NCBI RefSeq assembly: GCF_014066305.1
Contig: NW_023501083.1
Coordinates: 298,501-362,500, forward strand
Direction of reading: 5' to 3'
DNA from: Letharia columbiana
Lineage: Eukaryota > Ascomycota > Lecanoromycetes > Lecanorales > Parmeliaceae
DNA length: 64,000 bases
The notes below the pieces were generated by a model. It did not search any database and had not been told where the DNA came from. It worked only from the letters and a program-made list of their open reading frames with translations. Made by a program: the position numbers and the translations under genes. Within the stretch, counting starts at the first letter, position 1. Each line of letters begins with the position of its first letter. Of this stretch, positions 1-11,924 are shown in pieces.

Positions 1-3000
1 TTAAAAAGATATTCTACTATAGTAAGTCTACTCTTATATTATCTATAATCTATATAATTACTATAGACCTTCGAAGAGTATTAAAAAGTTATCTTAAGAA
101 TACTCTTTCTAGAATTATAACTTTAATAGCGAAAGAGAGAAAGTTAATTATTAACTCGAGCTTCTAATATAAGATAATTTTTTTTAAAAGGTTTTTAATC
201 GTAATTCTTATCTTAGCTAGCTTATTTAAGAGAAGTTTTATCTATATATAAATACTATTAAATTTAATTTCTAGAAACTCAATTATAAAATCTATAATAT
301 TCTTTATATAATTAATTTAAAGATTTAATTCGCTATATAATTAATCGAATTACTAGATATATATAATTATATTATTATCTAATAAAAGAATTATAAAGAA
401 ATTATCTAGATAATAAAGTATTATTTCTTATAGAAGAATCGCGATTAAGATTTAAGTAAGGGCCTTTATAAAGAGATTAAATAGAAATAATAATATACGT
501 AATTTAAATAATAGATATCGTTTCTTTTAATAGTATTTATCGTAATTAAAACTTAGTAGTTATTAATTCGATATAATAATAAGTATATATCTAAAGATAT
601 CTTTAAAATCTCTTTTAATAAATTAAGCCTTTAAGTCTTTCTATAATAATACTATTACTACGTTATCGTATATAATATATTTTAATATACTCTACTTCGT
701 CTAAATATTATTATTAACTAAGTAATTATATAGAAATGAAAGATTATAAATTTATCTTTAATCTTTATTATATTTCGATATTAAATCGAATAGCGAATAG
801 ATATAATAAGACTCGTTTTAAAAGTTAATCTCGATTAAGCGATATTATTAAAATTATTTTTAAAGATCTATCGATAGTATTTAAAATATTTAACGTGCTA
901 ATAAATAATTTTAATTATAATAAATTAGAATATAGTCTTAAAAATTTATCTTAACGCTCTTTCGAAGAATAGTTAAAATAATCTTAATAAATATTAGATT
1001 CGAATATTTATTTAATTATTTAAATTAATTATTAATTATTAACGATCTCTAATAGAGTAAATTCGAGTTTAATAGATTATATAGCGCGTATAAGAATTTC
1101 TTAGATATATACTATAGCGATTAAGGTATCTACGAATATTTTAAAAGTTATTTTATCTTAATAATATAGTTATCTAATAATAAATAATTAAAACTATTTA
1201 TAGCTAGATTTAAGACCTTAAGGTACTTATCTATCGAATAATTTTACTAATAGATTATATAAATATATAAATAAATATAGCGCTCGCGAAAATAGCTACC
1301 TTTATTAAAATTCTTATAAATTCTAATTTCTTTAATAATAGACTTATTAAGGCTAGGCGTAGCGGTATTTAACTTACTATTACTTATATAAATCTCTTTA
1401 AATATAAGAAGATCTTTATAGCTCTAATTATTAGCTTCTTAAATCTTAAAATTATTTTAATTACTTTAAATATATATAATAATAAAAGCGAGATAATAAG
1501 CGAGAATAGAGTTAAATTTATAAATAAGAGATAGTCGTAATAGATAAATAATATATATATATAAAGTCTTATTTAAGTCTTTTTTTACGCTAACGTATAT
1601 AAAGCGACTAGCGGCTATCGAGTATATATAAAAATAGTATATTATATAATTATAATTATTAATATTTTTATTCTCTTTAATTAAAATAATATATATATAG
1701 ACTAGTTTAGCGAAATTTTTAATCTTAAAAATCTCGAAGAAGATTTATTTAAAGTACTTAATATTTATACTTTAAAACCTTTTAATAATATTAAGAAAGA
1801 GCTTCTTATCTTTTATATAACGAAAGGGGATTTCTCTTCTTTTCTTCTAATTCGACTTAAAGTCGAATAAATTCGAATTTAATATATTCGAGTAACGATA
1901 ACGATAATTACGACTATAACGATAATAATAATAATATAACTTATAAACTCTACTCTTATAAAAATAGCGATTATTTTACTTCTCTTAGACCTTAAATAGC
2001 TAGACTATTAATTCTTAAAGATCTACTTTAATAATAGATAAAGGCGTTTTATTCACTTAATCTAGACTTATAATACTCGATAATATATTATATATAAGAA
2101 TATTCTTATAGAGAGAAGATATTTTAATCTTAATAGCCTTAAAAGTCTTTTTAATCTTAAGGGCTTTATTAGCCTTATTAACTACGTTAAAGATCTTTTT
2201 AATAATCTTAAAGACGAAGTTAATATATTTAACCGCTTTTTTAAATCTAATAATAGCGGCGGAGACTATTATAAAGTATATAAGAGTATAGAGTATATTT
2301 ATAATAGTTAGATAGTACTTATAATAGTTAAATAAAGACTAATTTATATAAACTTAATTATAAAAGAAGAAGAAAAATAATATAGCTTTAAAAGAGATGA
2401 AATCGAATAAAGAGTTATTAATAGATATAAAATAGATAACTATATAGCTTATACTAAATATCTATTCTTAATTTCTTATCGAGATATTAATAGAATATTA
2501 ATAAGATATTAATAGAATTATAATATTATATAATCTATTAATTCTTAATTCTACTATAGCGAACGACTAATTAAATAGCCATTAACGCTATAGTCTTATA
2601 ATGAACTTACTAATCTATAGTTCTACTATTACGAGTTATAGAGACTATATTATTATACTAAACGCTATAGCGACGAAATTCTTTATTATTATTAATAAGA
2701 TTCGAGATCTCTAGCGTTAAAGAGTAAAGGATTTAATTAATAATATACTCGCTAAGATTAATTAAATCGTTTATACTCGTTTCGACGCCTTTATAATCTT
2801 ATTCTATATTATCTATCTTATCTATTTTAGATATATTAACTTTAATTTTTCCGCTATCGTAATACTATTCGACTATTTTATCTTTTTATAACGTCGTATT
2901 ATAGCTATTATAAATCTAGTTTATAAGATTTAAATTATATTATATAGACTTTATAATATATAAATAATACGCGATATAGCTAGCGAGCCTTATTAAAGAC

Positions 3001-3179
3001 TAAGTAGAATTTAAATAAGAGTTAAAAGATAAGCTAAAAGGTCGTAGACTATCGAAAGAGTTATTATTAAAGAAATCTAATAATAGATCTCGCAATAGAA
3101 AGGATTTTTAATAGCGTCTTTCTCTTATTTAAAAGCTTTTTCTTAATAATATTTAGAATCTAATACGCGTTAAGAGGCT
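1..3179. repeat. RIP-degraded AT-rich repeat block
   Basis: About 3.2 kb of extremely AT-rich sequence, almost without CA or TG dinucleotides although CG is common, which is the RIP signature. No open frame of useful length exists on either strand. The block is probably decayed transposon, but I could not recognise a family or find paired termini in it. Confidence 0.8.
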
Positions 3180-3910
3180 TTAAAATAGAGTAATAAAGAA
3201 TAAATAGAGGAGAAAGACGCGTCTTAGAAGATAGTATCGCTAAATATATCATCGCTAGCTTAGAAGAAATCTATAAAAAAGAATATATTCGTTTAGACTC
3301 TTTTAAAGAGTCTTTTAATGCGTTTATAGTCAGTAGTAGATAGCTATTAAACTCGCTTACAGTCTCGATTATCAGTAGTAACGAATTTATCGAAAAGTAG
3401 TCTAGAGATATTAATAGAGACTTTAAGAGGCGGATAAAAGAAGTATATATATCTAAAGCGTTTAATAACGTTTCCGCGAGGGGTATCGAGAACGATTATA
3501 TTTATATTAATAAAATTAATAGAATTAATAGAATAATAAAAGAAGAATAGTTATATAAATAGATGAAAGAATTATTATTCGATCTCGAACGCGTTTCGTA
3601 TAACTATATTTAAATACTACTTCGCTTTATTAATAGTAAATTAAACTTTATAATTTTTATAGCGTTAGAAAGCGTAAAGCGAGCTCTATAATTTAAGAAA
3701 TTATAAAGTAATTATATATATTATAAGCTAAGTACTTTAAAGTATAAAACTTCTATATATAAATTTTTAATAAGAAAGCTTAAGAGAGCTAGTAAGCTAA
3801 CTTAGTCGATTTAACTAAAGAGCGTAATAACTTTAAATTAATAATTAGCTATATATATAAATTTAAGATTTTCTAACTTAGCTCTATCTTATTCTTTTAT
3901 ATATACTAAT
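3180..3910 (-). repeat. Partial R1 element, minus orientation
   Basis: This stretch is the reverse complement of the left part of R1 elements seen elsewhere (compare 29482-30230 and 35690-36480). It includes the module around CTAAGTTAGC, the module read here as AAAACTTCTATATATAAATT, and the terminal block that in plus orientation reads TTAGTATATATAAAAGAATA. It ends in CTAAT at 3910. The left boundary is uncertain because homology fades near 3180. Heavily RIP-mutated, with no coding potential left. Confidence 0.55.
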
Positions 3911-4044
3911 TTAAATATCGCTTATTAAAGTTCGCTTATTAAAGTTCGCTTATTAAAGTTCGCTTATTAAAGATCGCTTATCTATTTTCTTAATAGTTCT
4001 AATTAAAAAAATAATTATAAATTTAATTTATAGACCTTTATTCG
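3911..4044 (+). repeat. R1-type 3' end with 14-bp tandem repeat
   Basis: A 14-bp unit, CGCTTATTAAAGTT, is repeated about four times at 3919-3982. It is followed by the R1 right terminus (TTTAATTTATAGACCTTTATTCGT, given here only as a landmark ending at 4044 and typed as two parts: TTTAATTTATAG then ACCTTTATTCGT). The same unit occurs singly or doubly in the short R1 copies near 8140, 8890, 9100, 28690 and 28890. 4045-4269 holds nothing I can identify beyond the transition to normal base composition. Confidence 0.5.
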
Positions 4045-4269
4045 TATATAGTAAAAGAAGAAGAATAAATATATTTAAAGAGATTTATAACTCTTCGATA
4101 AAGGTTTCGTCGAAGTCCGTGATATTACTTAATCGAGCTAGCGGTAGAAGAGTAGGGCTATTCCCGTTTTAAATTATTTCTTTTAAAAAAACTGCTAAAT
4201 CTCTCTAATAACTCTAATTCCCAGCACGCACAGGCAAGTAATATCGCGCACATTATGTGAGGGCCCTCA

Positions 4270-5636
4270 TTAGACATCTTGCGACTGATGAATGTTGAAT
4301 TCTCTCTGCACGTGGATTCCTCTTGCAGGCCTGGTTGGTTTGATTTCAATTAGATCATTACCCCTCGGTGCCCAAGACCCCGGATCTTGCGATTTGTTTT
4401 CCAACGGCGTCGACAGGGCCCCAGTAGAATCTATTCCATTTAAGGGCATACGACCGTCGCCGTGAGAGTACGAACGGCTGTACTTACTAAGGACACGTGA
4501 TTTGAGGCTGGAAAAGGAAGATATCTTGTACCAGGTGCGTCCCGAACCCGTTGACTTGCTGTCCTTCGATCTCGAATTCCTGATGACTTTCCCAACGAGA
4601 GGGCGCAGAGCTGGGACAGAAGCAACAAGAATCCACATGTTAAGCTCGATATCTCCGTACAGCTGAGAGTTGGTATCGTTATCTATTCATGAACGGGTTA
4701 GCAACGAATAAGGATGAAGTCATCGCATCAAGGGGCTGAACATACAAGTTGGGTCGAGCCTAGGTAAATTTAGAGCAACCACGAGCTGCCATAGTCGTAT
4801 AGCCGAGATCACAGTTGCTCTTCAAACGTTGTCAGTGCTGAGTCATACGCAAGTTTCGGTGTTAAGATCCTACATGAAACCCAACAGAAAGGTACTACTG
4901 ATCGAAAGCCGTTGCGAAAGAGATTGTTGGATTTGTGAGATGAAGTAAACCGGCAGCAGCAGAACGAATAGATCAAATATGAGAGTAGTAGTCTCGTTTG
5001 CAATGAACATGACTGGGTAATTGACACATTTGCTGGGTTTGGTAAACTCCCAGAATCCGTAGACAGGTACACAGAGGAAAACGCCCACTATGACCTATAG
5101 GCACATGTTAGGACCATGCTATTGTACAGGTATTGATCACTTACGGCAGAAATCATCCACGCGATATTTATTATCGCAACAATTTGCAACGGTCGTCTAC
5201 CTGTCGTCATACGGAAAATGCGCCAGTATAGCGCCAAGAGAGAAAGCTTGCTGAGCGTAAGAGCGATCGGAAAAATAACAATCGATGCGTAAGCTAGTTT
5301 GAGGAAATTCTCCAGGTGAGGTACGTCAGTCTTGCTGATATTTTGTCCCAGATAATCCATTTGGACTGCTGCTATCCCTAGCGCTGTGAAAGTCCATGAG
5401 AAGAACTGCCGATATCAGTTTTGAGCAGCGGTAGGAGAGTTGAGGACCATTACTGCAGCTAGTACTATCAGCCAATCGTCTAAACCAAATTCCACATCCG
5501 TGTAGAGACGTGAGAAGCCACGGCAGATGATGGTAGTAAACGAGATGCATGTAAAAGCAATCGCAACAGTATTAAGCCCTGGTCCGCGATTGGCATTGGG
5601 GTTGAGGCCTGGGACTCGAGGGGTAGGAAACTCCAT
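4270..5636 (-). CDS. Fungal rhodopsin-domain (SAT4/PTH11-like) integral membrane protein
   Basis: Five exons on the minus strand: 5636-5454, 5405-5145, 5094-4874, 4819-4746, 4682-4270 (383 aa). The four introns (48, 50, 54, 63 nt) have GT-AG ends and CTGAT, CTAAC, CTGAC and CTAAC branch sites, and the frame is continuous throughout. The start is the ATG before EFPTPRVPG; the upstream TTG of the same frame is not needed. The sequence shows the family pattern: a first helix followed by GLDDWLIVLAA, later LTLSKLSLLALYWRIF, a cysteine-bearing loop (PSKCVNYP), then ATVISAIRLWQLVVALN and LDPTYND, and finally IELNMWILVASVPALRPLVG followed by a polar, basic cytoplasmic tail of about 110 residues. Such proteins are seven-helix plasma-membrane or endomembrane proteins, some resembling PTH11-type receptors, but most have no known ligand. 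No N-terminal CFEM domain is present. The next gene upstream is the dioxygenase, same strand, 387 bp away. Confidence 0.9.
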
Positions 5637-6023
5637 CGTGGTATTGCTCAAATCCAAAATTGAAAGGCGTGGCCCTTTCTCTGGAGAGAGGCCAACTTGA
5701 GATTAATGTAATAAAACGCCGTCTCCTCCCCCCACCTCCGGACTTTTCTGTCTGGTAGCATTGCCGCCATCTTGCAGCACACGGGGAGATAAACCCCGCG
5801 GCACAGCTGAATCATGTGAAACATGGCGGGGCAAGCTCGAAAGCCTGAACGCATGCATGGCGAAATGGAACGGACCCGTCACAGTCATGCACAGTCAGAT
5901 ATAGGGAGTATTGTTCTGGATGATCGTATGGGTTGTTCTTGCTACCTGATTTCGAAGCTTGGTTTACTAGTGCTTACTCAGATCTCTTGCATAATGCTCA
6001 AGTAATGGCACAGAAATTGCAAA
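5637..6023. other. Intergenic spacer (promoter of the rhodopsin-like gene)
   Basis: 387 bp of normal composition between the dioxygenase stop and the membrane-protein start, both on the minus strand. It must hold the 3' end of one gene and the promoter of the other. I see no clear TATA box or operator. Short plus-strand frames here have no supportive features. Confidence 0.5.
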
Positions 6024-6696
6024 TCAAGTCACGCGCCCCTTACTTCTTGCGAGCAAGTAGTCCTTACGATACTGATTGGCCTCTGTTTCTTCATTCCGAT
6101 TTAAGGCTGCCCATTTAGGCGCATTCTGATAAAGGCGCATCATATCAATATCCTGAAATATTACGTTAGCTTAAAACGACCGTCTATTTTTCTTTTCAAT
6201 ACGAAGATTGAATACATACGTTAGTTTCCTCAAGAGTGAATCGATGGTAGATTCCAGCAGGTAGCACAAGGAAATCACCCGTCTCAGCTTTGATTCTGAC
6301 CCATTTATCATCCGCATCTCGAACATCGAAATACCCGCTGCCCTTGAGTATGTAGCGAATCTCCTCGTCTTCGTGCATGTGCTCGGTGAAGAACGTCTTC
6401 AAGACCTGCTCATAGGCTGCGGGACCGACGCTCGCAATGAGCTTAGAACTACTAATCTCATCTCGATTTGTATAATGGCGGGAAGTAGCAACGTCTTCGA
6501 CAAGGGAGGCAGAATCAGGGGATGATGGTGGGAAGGAATAATAAAGAACCCCAAGCTCTGAGAGGGTTGTGGGCGAAAGCTCGGTGCCTGAGTTGTGTGG
6601 GAGGTGGGGTTCGCCCTGCCAAATGTTGTCAGCCTGCACATGTTGAATATAAGCTTAGAGACCTACAGGCTGGTTGTCGTGATAGTAGACCTTCAT
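6024..6696 (-). CDS. ADI1: Acireductone dioxygenase (methionine salvage)
   Basis: Three exons on the minus strand: 6696-6667, 6615-6220, 6152-6024 (184 aa, the family's usual size). Intron 1 (51 nt) ends at GCTGAC...TTTGGCAG, joining [10 protein letters not shown] to [10 protein letters not shown], the typical N terminus of the family; intron 2 is 67 nt with GCTAAC. The cupin metal site is complete: H89, H91 and E95 in [19 protein letters not shown], and H134 in [11 protein letters not shown]. The C terminus [14 protein letters not shown]... is also characteristic. The enzyme oxidises acireductone to the 2-keto acid precursor of methionine (Fe form) or, with Ni, to formate, CO and methylthiobutyrate. 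It is usually a cytosolic housekeeping gene, so its place in a small island inside transposon-rich DNA is unusual; it may be a second copy. No frameshift or missing ligand is seen. Confidence 0.95.
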
Positions 6697-7440
6697 TTTC
6701 GATCGAACTGGGCTAAGAGGAGGTAGAAGAGAAGAGGGCTATGGCCGTGATTGCTTGTATGGTCTCAATAAACCCCAGACCAGGCAATTTGGGAATGAAG
6801 ACAGAAATATTGAGGAGCTTGAGTCGGAATGAGAGTAGAGGTAGATAAGGCATGGGGTACAATACACTTTGTTATACAGCGTATTATTCCAGCTGTCGAG
6901 AGATTACAAAGCTGATGATAGTAGATCCCCAAGTCTTGATGTTGATCTCACTCCACCAGAGATATTGGACAATTAGGCACGAGGTCTGTGCTGTCGGAAA
7001 TTCGGCAGGGTACCCATGCAGGGTCCAACATGTTTCGGAGTCTAGGAGAGCGAGAAGTACGATTGGGGTGCTGTTAATTCTGACCTAACTGGACGTTACA
7101 CGTGTGCAAGCAGACGATCTGCGAGTCAGACTTATCGCATGCAGATCGAGGCACAGCATCAGAGAGTCTCGACGAAGACAGGATGTGAGCGTGTGACGCC
7201 AGGTAAAGGTTGCTGTACATATTTCTATGCCACATGCGTCTTTTCTGCTGTCACCTTTGACCCAACGGTCGTATATGCAAGCAGAATGATTCACGACTCG
7301 AACCTATCATATGAAGATCGAGGCACAGCATCTGCAAAGCAGCCCAATTCCGATGGTTCTAGGGATGCGGATTTGTCATATGACACGTGACGTCAGGTCA
7401 GACCTCCCTTGTTATTTGACAGTCATATGTGGCCAAATAA
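6697..7440. other. Non-coding flank with a diverged duplication
   Basis: Upstream region of the dioxygenase gene, normal composition, no supportable gene. It contains a diverged direct duplication: the 17-mer GATCGAGGCACAGCATC occurs at about 7144-7160 and 7317-7333, each preceded some 40 bp upstream by TGCAAGCAG. The second copy is followed by ACACGTGACGTCAGGTC and the first by GTGTGACGCCAGGTAA, so the repeat unit is roughly 100 bp with a 173-bp offset. RIP-type AT sequence begins abruptly near 7441. Confidence 0.5.
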
Positions 7441-10374
7441 CCGCACTAATAAATATTTATTACTATATTTACTATATTCTAATTAATTAATTAAATCTCT
7501 AGATAAATATCGAATAGTTTTAATTCGTTAAAATAGCTATCGTTCGATCTTTTACTATTATTCTATAAAGATTCTCTATCTAAATTCGACTCTTATTTAA
7601 TATATAATCTCTATAAATCTTATAATTCTTTTAATTCTTCTTCTTCTTCTTTTTAATTATTATTAATTATTATAATATTCTTATAGTTAGCTAATAAGAC
7701 GTTTTCCTTCTTTTTATTATTCTTATTATTATATCGCTATTACTATCGTATTACTCTATTACTTTATCTATATATTCTTTATTTATAATAACTTCTTTAT
7801 ATTTAAAACTCGAGCTTTTAATTATTTAAGTATTAAATAAATAATTAATATATATAAAAGAATAAGATAGAGCTAAGCTATAAAATCTTAAATTTATATA
7901 TATAGCTAATTATAAATTTAAATTCGCTACGCTTTTTAATTAGATACTATAAGTAAATAAATTAACGTTAATAACTATTAAAATCTCTTACTTTACTTTT
8001 AACTATTTAATAACTTTACTATTTTCTATTAAAAATTTTAGATTTTTTTTAAAATTATAGCCCGTAGCTTACGCTTTTCGAAAATAAAAAATTTCTAAAA
8101 TTTAATTTTATAATACTTTAAAGATAAGAATTTAAATATCGCTTATTAAAGATCGCTTATCATATTTACTCGATAGCTAAAAAAAATAGATTATAAACTT
8201 AATTTATAGACTTACTCATATAAATATATTATAGTTTATTTACTCGCTTCGATATAAGTCGATTATAAAGCTTCGAGTATATATAGTTTATAGTTAAAAA
8301 GACTCGCTTTAAGAATATTAAATTTACTATAATTAATTATAATCTTCGAGCTATTCTATTAAGATATAAACTTATATTAATAATTAATATATATAATAGA
8401 ATAAGATAGAGCTAAGCTTAAAAATCTTGAATTTATATATATAGTTAATTATAAATTCGAGTTCGCTACGCTCTTTAATTAAATCGACTAACTTATTATA
8501 AATAAATAAATTAGCGTTCGTAACTATTAAAAAAATAGATATACGTTATTAATATTAATATATATAAAAGAATAAGATAGAGCTAAGCTTAAAAATCTTA
8601 AATTTATATATATAGTTAATTATAAATTTAAGTTCTCTACGCTTTTTAACTAGATCGACTAAGTTATCGCGAGTAAATAAATTAATATTTATAATTATTA
8701 AAATCTCGCTCTTCCGCGCCTTTCTTATTAAAAAAATAGATATATATTATTAATATATAGAATAACTTTTTTATTTTCTATTAAAATTTTAAGATTTTTT
8801 TTTAAATTATAAAATAAAATATAGGCTTTTAGATAAAAAAAGAATTTCTAAATTTAGTCTTATAGTTATTAAAGCGTAAGGAATTCAAATATCGCTTATT
8901 AAAGTTCGCTCGACAGTCGAATAGTCGAACAGCCTTAATTAAAAAACAGATATACATTATTTGATTTTAGAATAACTTTTTTATTTTCTATTAAAATTTT
9001 GAGATTTTTTTTTAAAATTATAGAACGAAATATAAGCTTTTAGGATTTCTTTTTCTTAAATTTAGTCTTATAATTATTTAAGCGTAAGGAATTCAAATAT
9101 CGCTTATCAAAGTTCGCTTATTAAAGATCGCTTACCTATTTACTCGATAGCTCTAATTAAAAAAATGATTATGAATTTAATTTATAGGCCTTTACTCGTC
9201 TTTTACTAGATTAATAATAAGTTATTACTATTATTTTAGATATTATTAAGCGATAGTATCTAATCTTTCTACTTTCGAAAGTCGAAGAACTTAATCTTAA
9301 TAATAGCGTAATATTAAGTAGAAGTATATTACTTAAAAAGAATAATAGCTTTATTTAATTAAGTATTTTAATCGTTTTATTATAATATTTAAATTATAGA
9401 TAATAGACGACTCGATAAATTAAAAGAATCTATTTATTAAGTCTATTTTAAAATTCGTCTATTAAAAAATTATAAATAAATAATCTATAGCGATTATAGC
9501 GAGTTTAATATATTAAATAACGTTAAATTATTAATTATCTATTATAGAGTTAATCGAGTATAAGATTATCGCTTTCTAATATTCTTTATATATTATAAAT
9601 AGATTTAAGAATAGTATTTAGTTTATTAATTTATTATTAGAAGACGATATCTCTTAGATAGTTAATTATTTAATTCGAAGGCTTATTAGAAAGCGCCTTA
9701 AATTTAATATTTTTATCTTATATATATATTTATAATATAGCTCTTTTATTAAGAAGCGACTATAAGAGATTAATTTATAAATCTTATTAAAGAATAGTTA
9801 AAACTATTAATACTTTATACTTTTTATATTAACGTATCTAATACTTTTAAAGAAGATTAAGCTATCGCTTTATTTTATATAAGAAGTTAATATATTTTAA
9901 GATATTCTTAAATATTATATTAAGCTCTAATAGATTTAGAATATTCTTTATTAATAGTTATAGACTATAAGAGTTATATAAAACGAAGAAGATATATCTA
10001 AATCGAGAATTCTATTAAATAATATCTTATATTATTTATTTTAAATTATATATATTCGTTATAAAGCTATTTATCCTCTAAAAATCGTCTTTAATAACTT
10101 CTTCTATTATAGAAATTATTTATCTTATTATATTTACTATAGAAAGCTTTTAATATTTAATCGATTTAGTATAAATATAAAAGAATTAACTCTTAGTTAT
10201 TATAAATATATTAAGAACTTTATTATCTAGCTAATTATTACTCTTATTATTAACGAAGTTTAAAAGTTATAATTACTTTAATAGCTTATCTATCTTTTCT
10301 TAAGTCTTAAGAAAAGTCTTATTTTATAAACTTTCTTCTATTTTATCTCTTAAAATAAATATCTAATTAGTTTC
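7441..10374. repeat. RIP-degraded block with short R1-family elements
   Basis: AT-rich, CA/TG-depleted sequence. Within it are several left ends of the R1 family (AAAAGAATAAGATAGAGCTA or close variants) near 7853, 8384 and 8552. Right ends lie near 8219 (decayed) and at 9199 (TATAGGCCTTTACTCGT). The simplest reading is a roughly 370-bp short element at 7853-8219 and a composite or nested pair ending at 9199. 9200-10374 shows no recognisable structure. Confidence 0.55.
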
Positions 10375-11157
10375 TGTGAGGATGGTTCGGCTATCACTGG
10401 GCCATAGGCTAAAAGGATCGAGGATATCGCGCTTCATGGCCGATACGCCCTATTTGGCCCTATAAGAGTCTACTATACCCCCGCTATAGACTATTAAGGC
10501 AATCACGCCCTTACAACTATCCCCCCCCTTAAGGCCGCGTCCTCGCGGCTCTAAAAGAATTAATTCGAGGGCTTTACCCTGATCAGCGGTTCTCGTAAAG
10601 CCGACTTGGGGCGCAGTGCGCCATCCTTGCTCGGTTGTCCGAGACTTCTTGTCTCAGAGGTCTCTATGGGATATGAGATACGTTACAGGGACCCTTTCGG
10701 GGTATGTCCCTCGGTACTTGTGTACCGAGACTGCTTGCCTTAGAGGTCCCTATGGGATATGAGATACGTCACAGGGACCCTTTCGGGGTATGTGCCTCGG
10801 TACTGGTATATCGAGGTTCGATTACCGAAAGCCTCAGGGTACGGAACTATATCGCTTCTGGGAGCCGGTACCCGGTAAATCTGGAACTTTTGCCCTCTGG
10901 AAAATGTTTTTCGCCCCGTATATAACGGGGTTGAACCCTCGAAATCAGCGGATATACCCCGTAGTGGCTAGCCTTCCCGGGGTTAGTTAAGCCTCGGAAT
11001 TTCAGCGCGATATAGTTGTGAGGATGGTTCGGCTACTACTGGGCCATAGGCCAAAAGGATCGGGGGTATCGCGCTTCATGGCCGATACGCCCTATTTGGC
11101 CCTATAAGAGTCTACTATACCCCCGCTATAGACTATTAGAGCGATTACGCCCTTATA
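10375..11157 (-). mobile_element. Miniature LTR retroelement (TRIM-like), 783 bp
   Basis: Two 141-bp direct terminal repeats, 10375-10515 and 11017-11157, start with TG and end in TACA/TATA. They differ only at scattered C/T or G/A sites. The flanks carry a 5-bp target duplication, GTTTC (10370-10374) and ATTTC (11158-11162), whose single difference is a RIP-type G-to-A change. A run of eight C just inside the left repeat (10522-10529) would be the polypurine tract of a minus-strand element. The 501-bp interior has no gene. It holds an 88-bp tandem duplication (about 10641-10728 and 10729-10816, each with GGGACCCTTTCGGGGTATGT). It is far less AT-rich than its surroundings, so it arrived after most local RIP. 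Confidence 0.8.
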
Positions 11158-11754
11158 ATTTCTTTTATAAATAGCTCTTTTATAATCCTATTCTCGAAGA
11201 GATTTAATAGTCTTTTTTTATAGTAGATAGCTATTATAGCTAGCTTATTTAATTACTTATACTTATAAAAGAGCGACGAATTATTATTAAAGAGAGGTCT
11301 TTACATTTTATTATTTACGATAACTACTTTATATATTATATTATTAATATATTTCTATTCTTTTATAATATTTAAATATATTATATACTTTATAAGATAA
11401 TCTCGCTAATATTAGATATACTTTATTAAGTTCTTCTAATAATATCGATAGCGAACTCGCTTCTTCTTCTTTTACTAATTAATAAATTATATAAAAGTAC
11501 TATAGATAAGTATTTCTAATAGAAATATCGCGCGTCTAGCTATATTTAATAGTAGAATCTTAATTAAATATATAGTAATATAGAAATAAAAGCAATAAAT
11601 AAATATCGAGTATTTAAAAGAAAATATAAGATTATTTAACGTTCGACTAAATCTTATATCGATTAAAATCTAATTTAATTAAACTAGCGTATTATATATT
11701 ATATTAAAAGAATATTAGTCTATAATCGTTAGATAACTATTATAAAGATCAAAT
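11158..11754. repeat. RIP-degraded AT-rich block
   Basis: Continuation of the AT-rich sequence interrupted by the miniature LTR element. No gene and no recognised element. Normal composition resumes at about 11750. Confidence 0.7.
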
Positions 11755-11846
11755 GTCAGTCATTACGCATCCCTAGATGGTTCCGACATCGTGAGGATTG
11801 TTGCACTAGGTTCACGGCCATTAAAAAAATTCCGGCGAAAGTACGG

Positions 11847-11924
11847 AGGTCGGCAGCAAAAGTCCTGCCCCCGCCAAGGTATAGGGCTGCACCTTGGTGG
11901 GGGCAGGACTTTTGCTGCCGACCT
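11847..11924. repeat. Near-perfect 34-bp inverted repeat (hairpin)
   Basis: Arms 11847-11880 and 11891-11924 are reverse complements with a single mismatch (a G:T pair in one RNA strand), separated by a 10-nt loop. The arm contains GGCAGCAAAAGTCCTGCCCC. It is GC-rich and unmutated. No target duplication was seen around it. It could be a small palindromic element or a fold-back transcript; it lies 1 kb upstream of the transporter gene. Confidence 0.75.

Noticed and set aside
3919..3982. Regular 14-bp repeats as a CRISPR array
   Set aside because: There are no spacers, the repeats are directly contiguous, and the context is a eukaryotic transposon end.
6616..6666. A 33-nt first intron in the dioxygenase gene ending at 6634
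   Set aside because: Too short for this gene set. The 51-nt alternative with a GCTGAC branch site gives the family's typical [17 protein letters not shown] start.
10704..10990. Short frames in the miniature LTR element as a gag gene
   Set aside because: They fall in an 88-bp tandem duplication and have no family features.
11847..11924. The hairpin as a transcription terminator
   Set aside because: No gene ends nearby, and intrinsic hairpin terminators are not used for protein genes in fungi.
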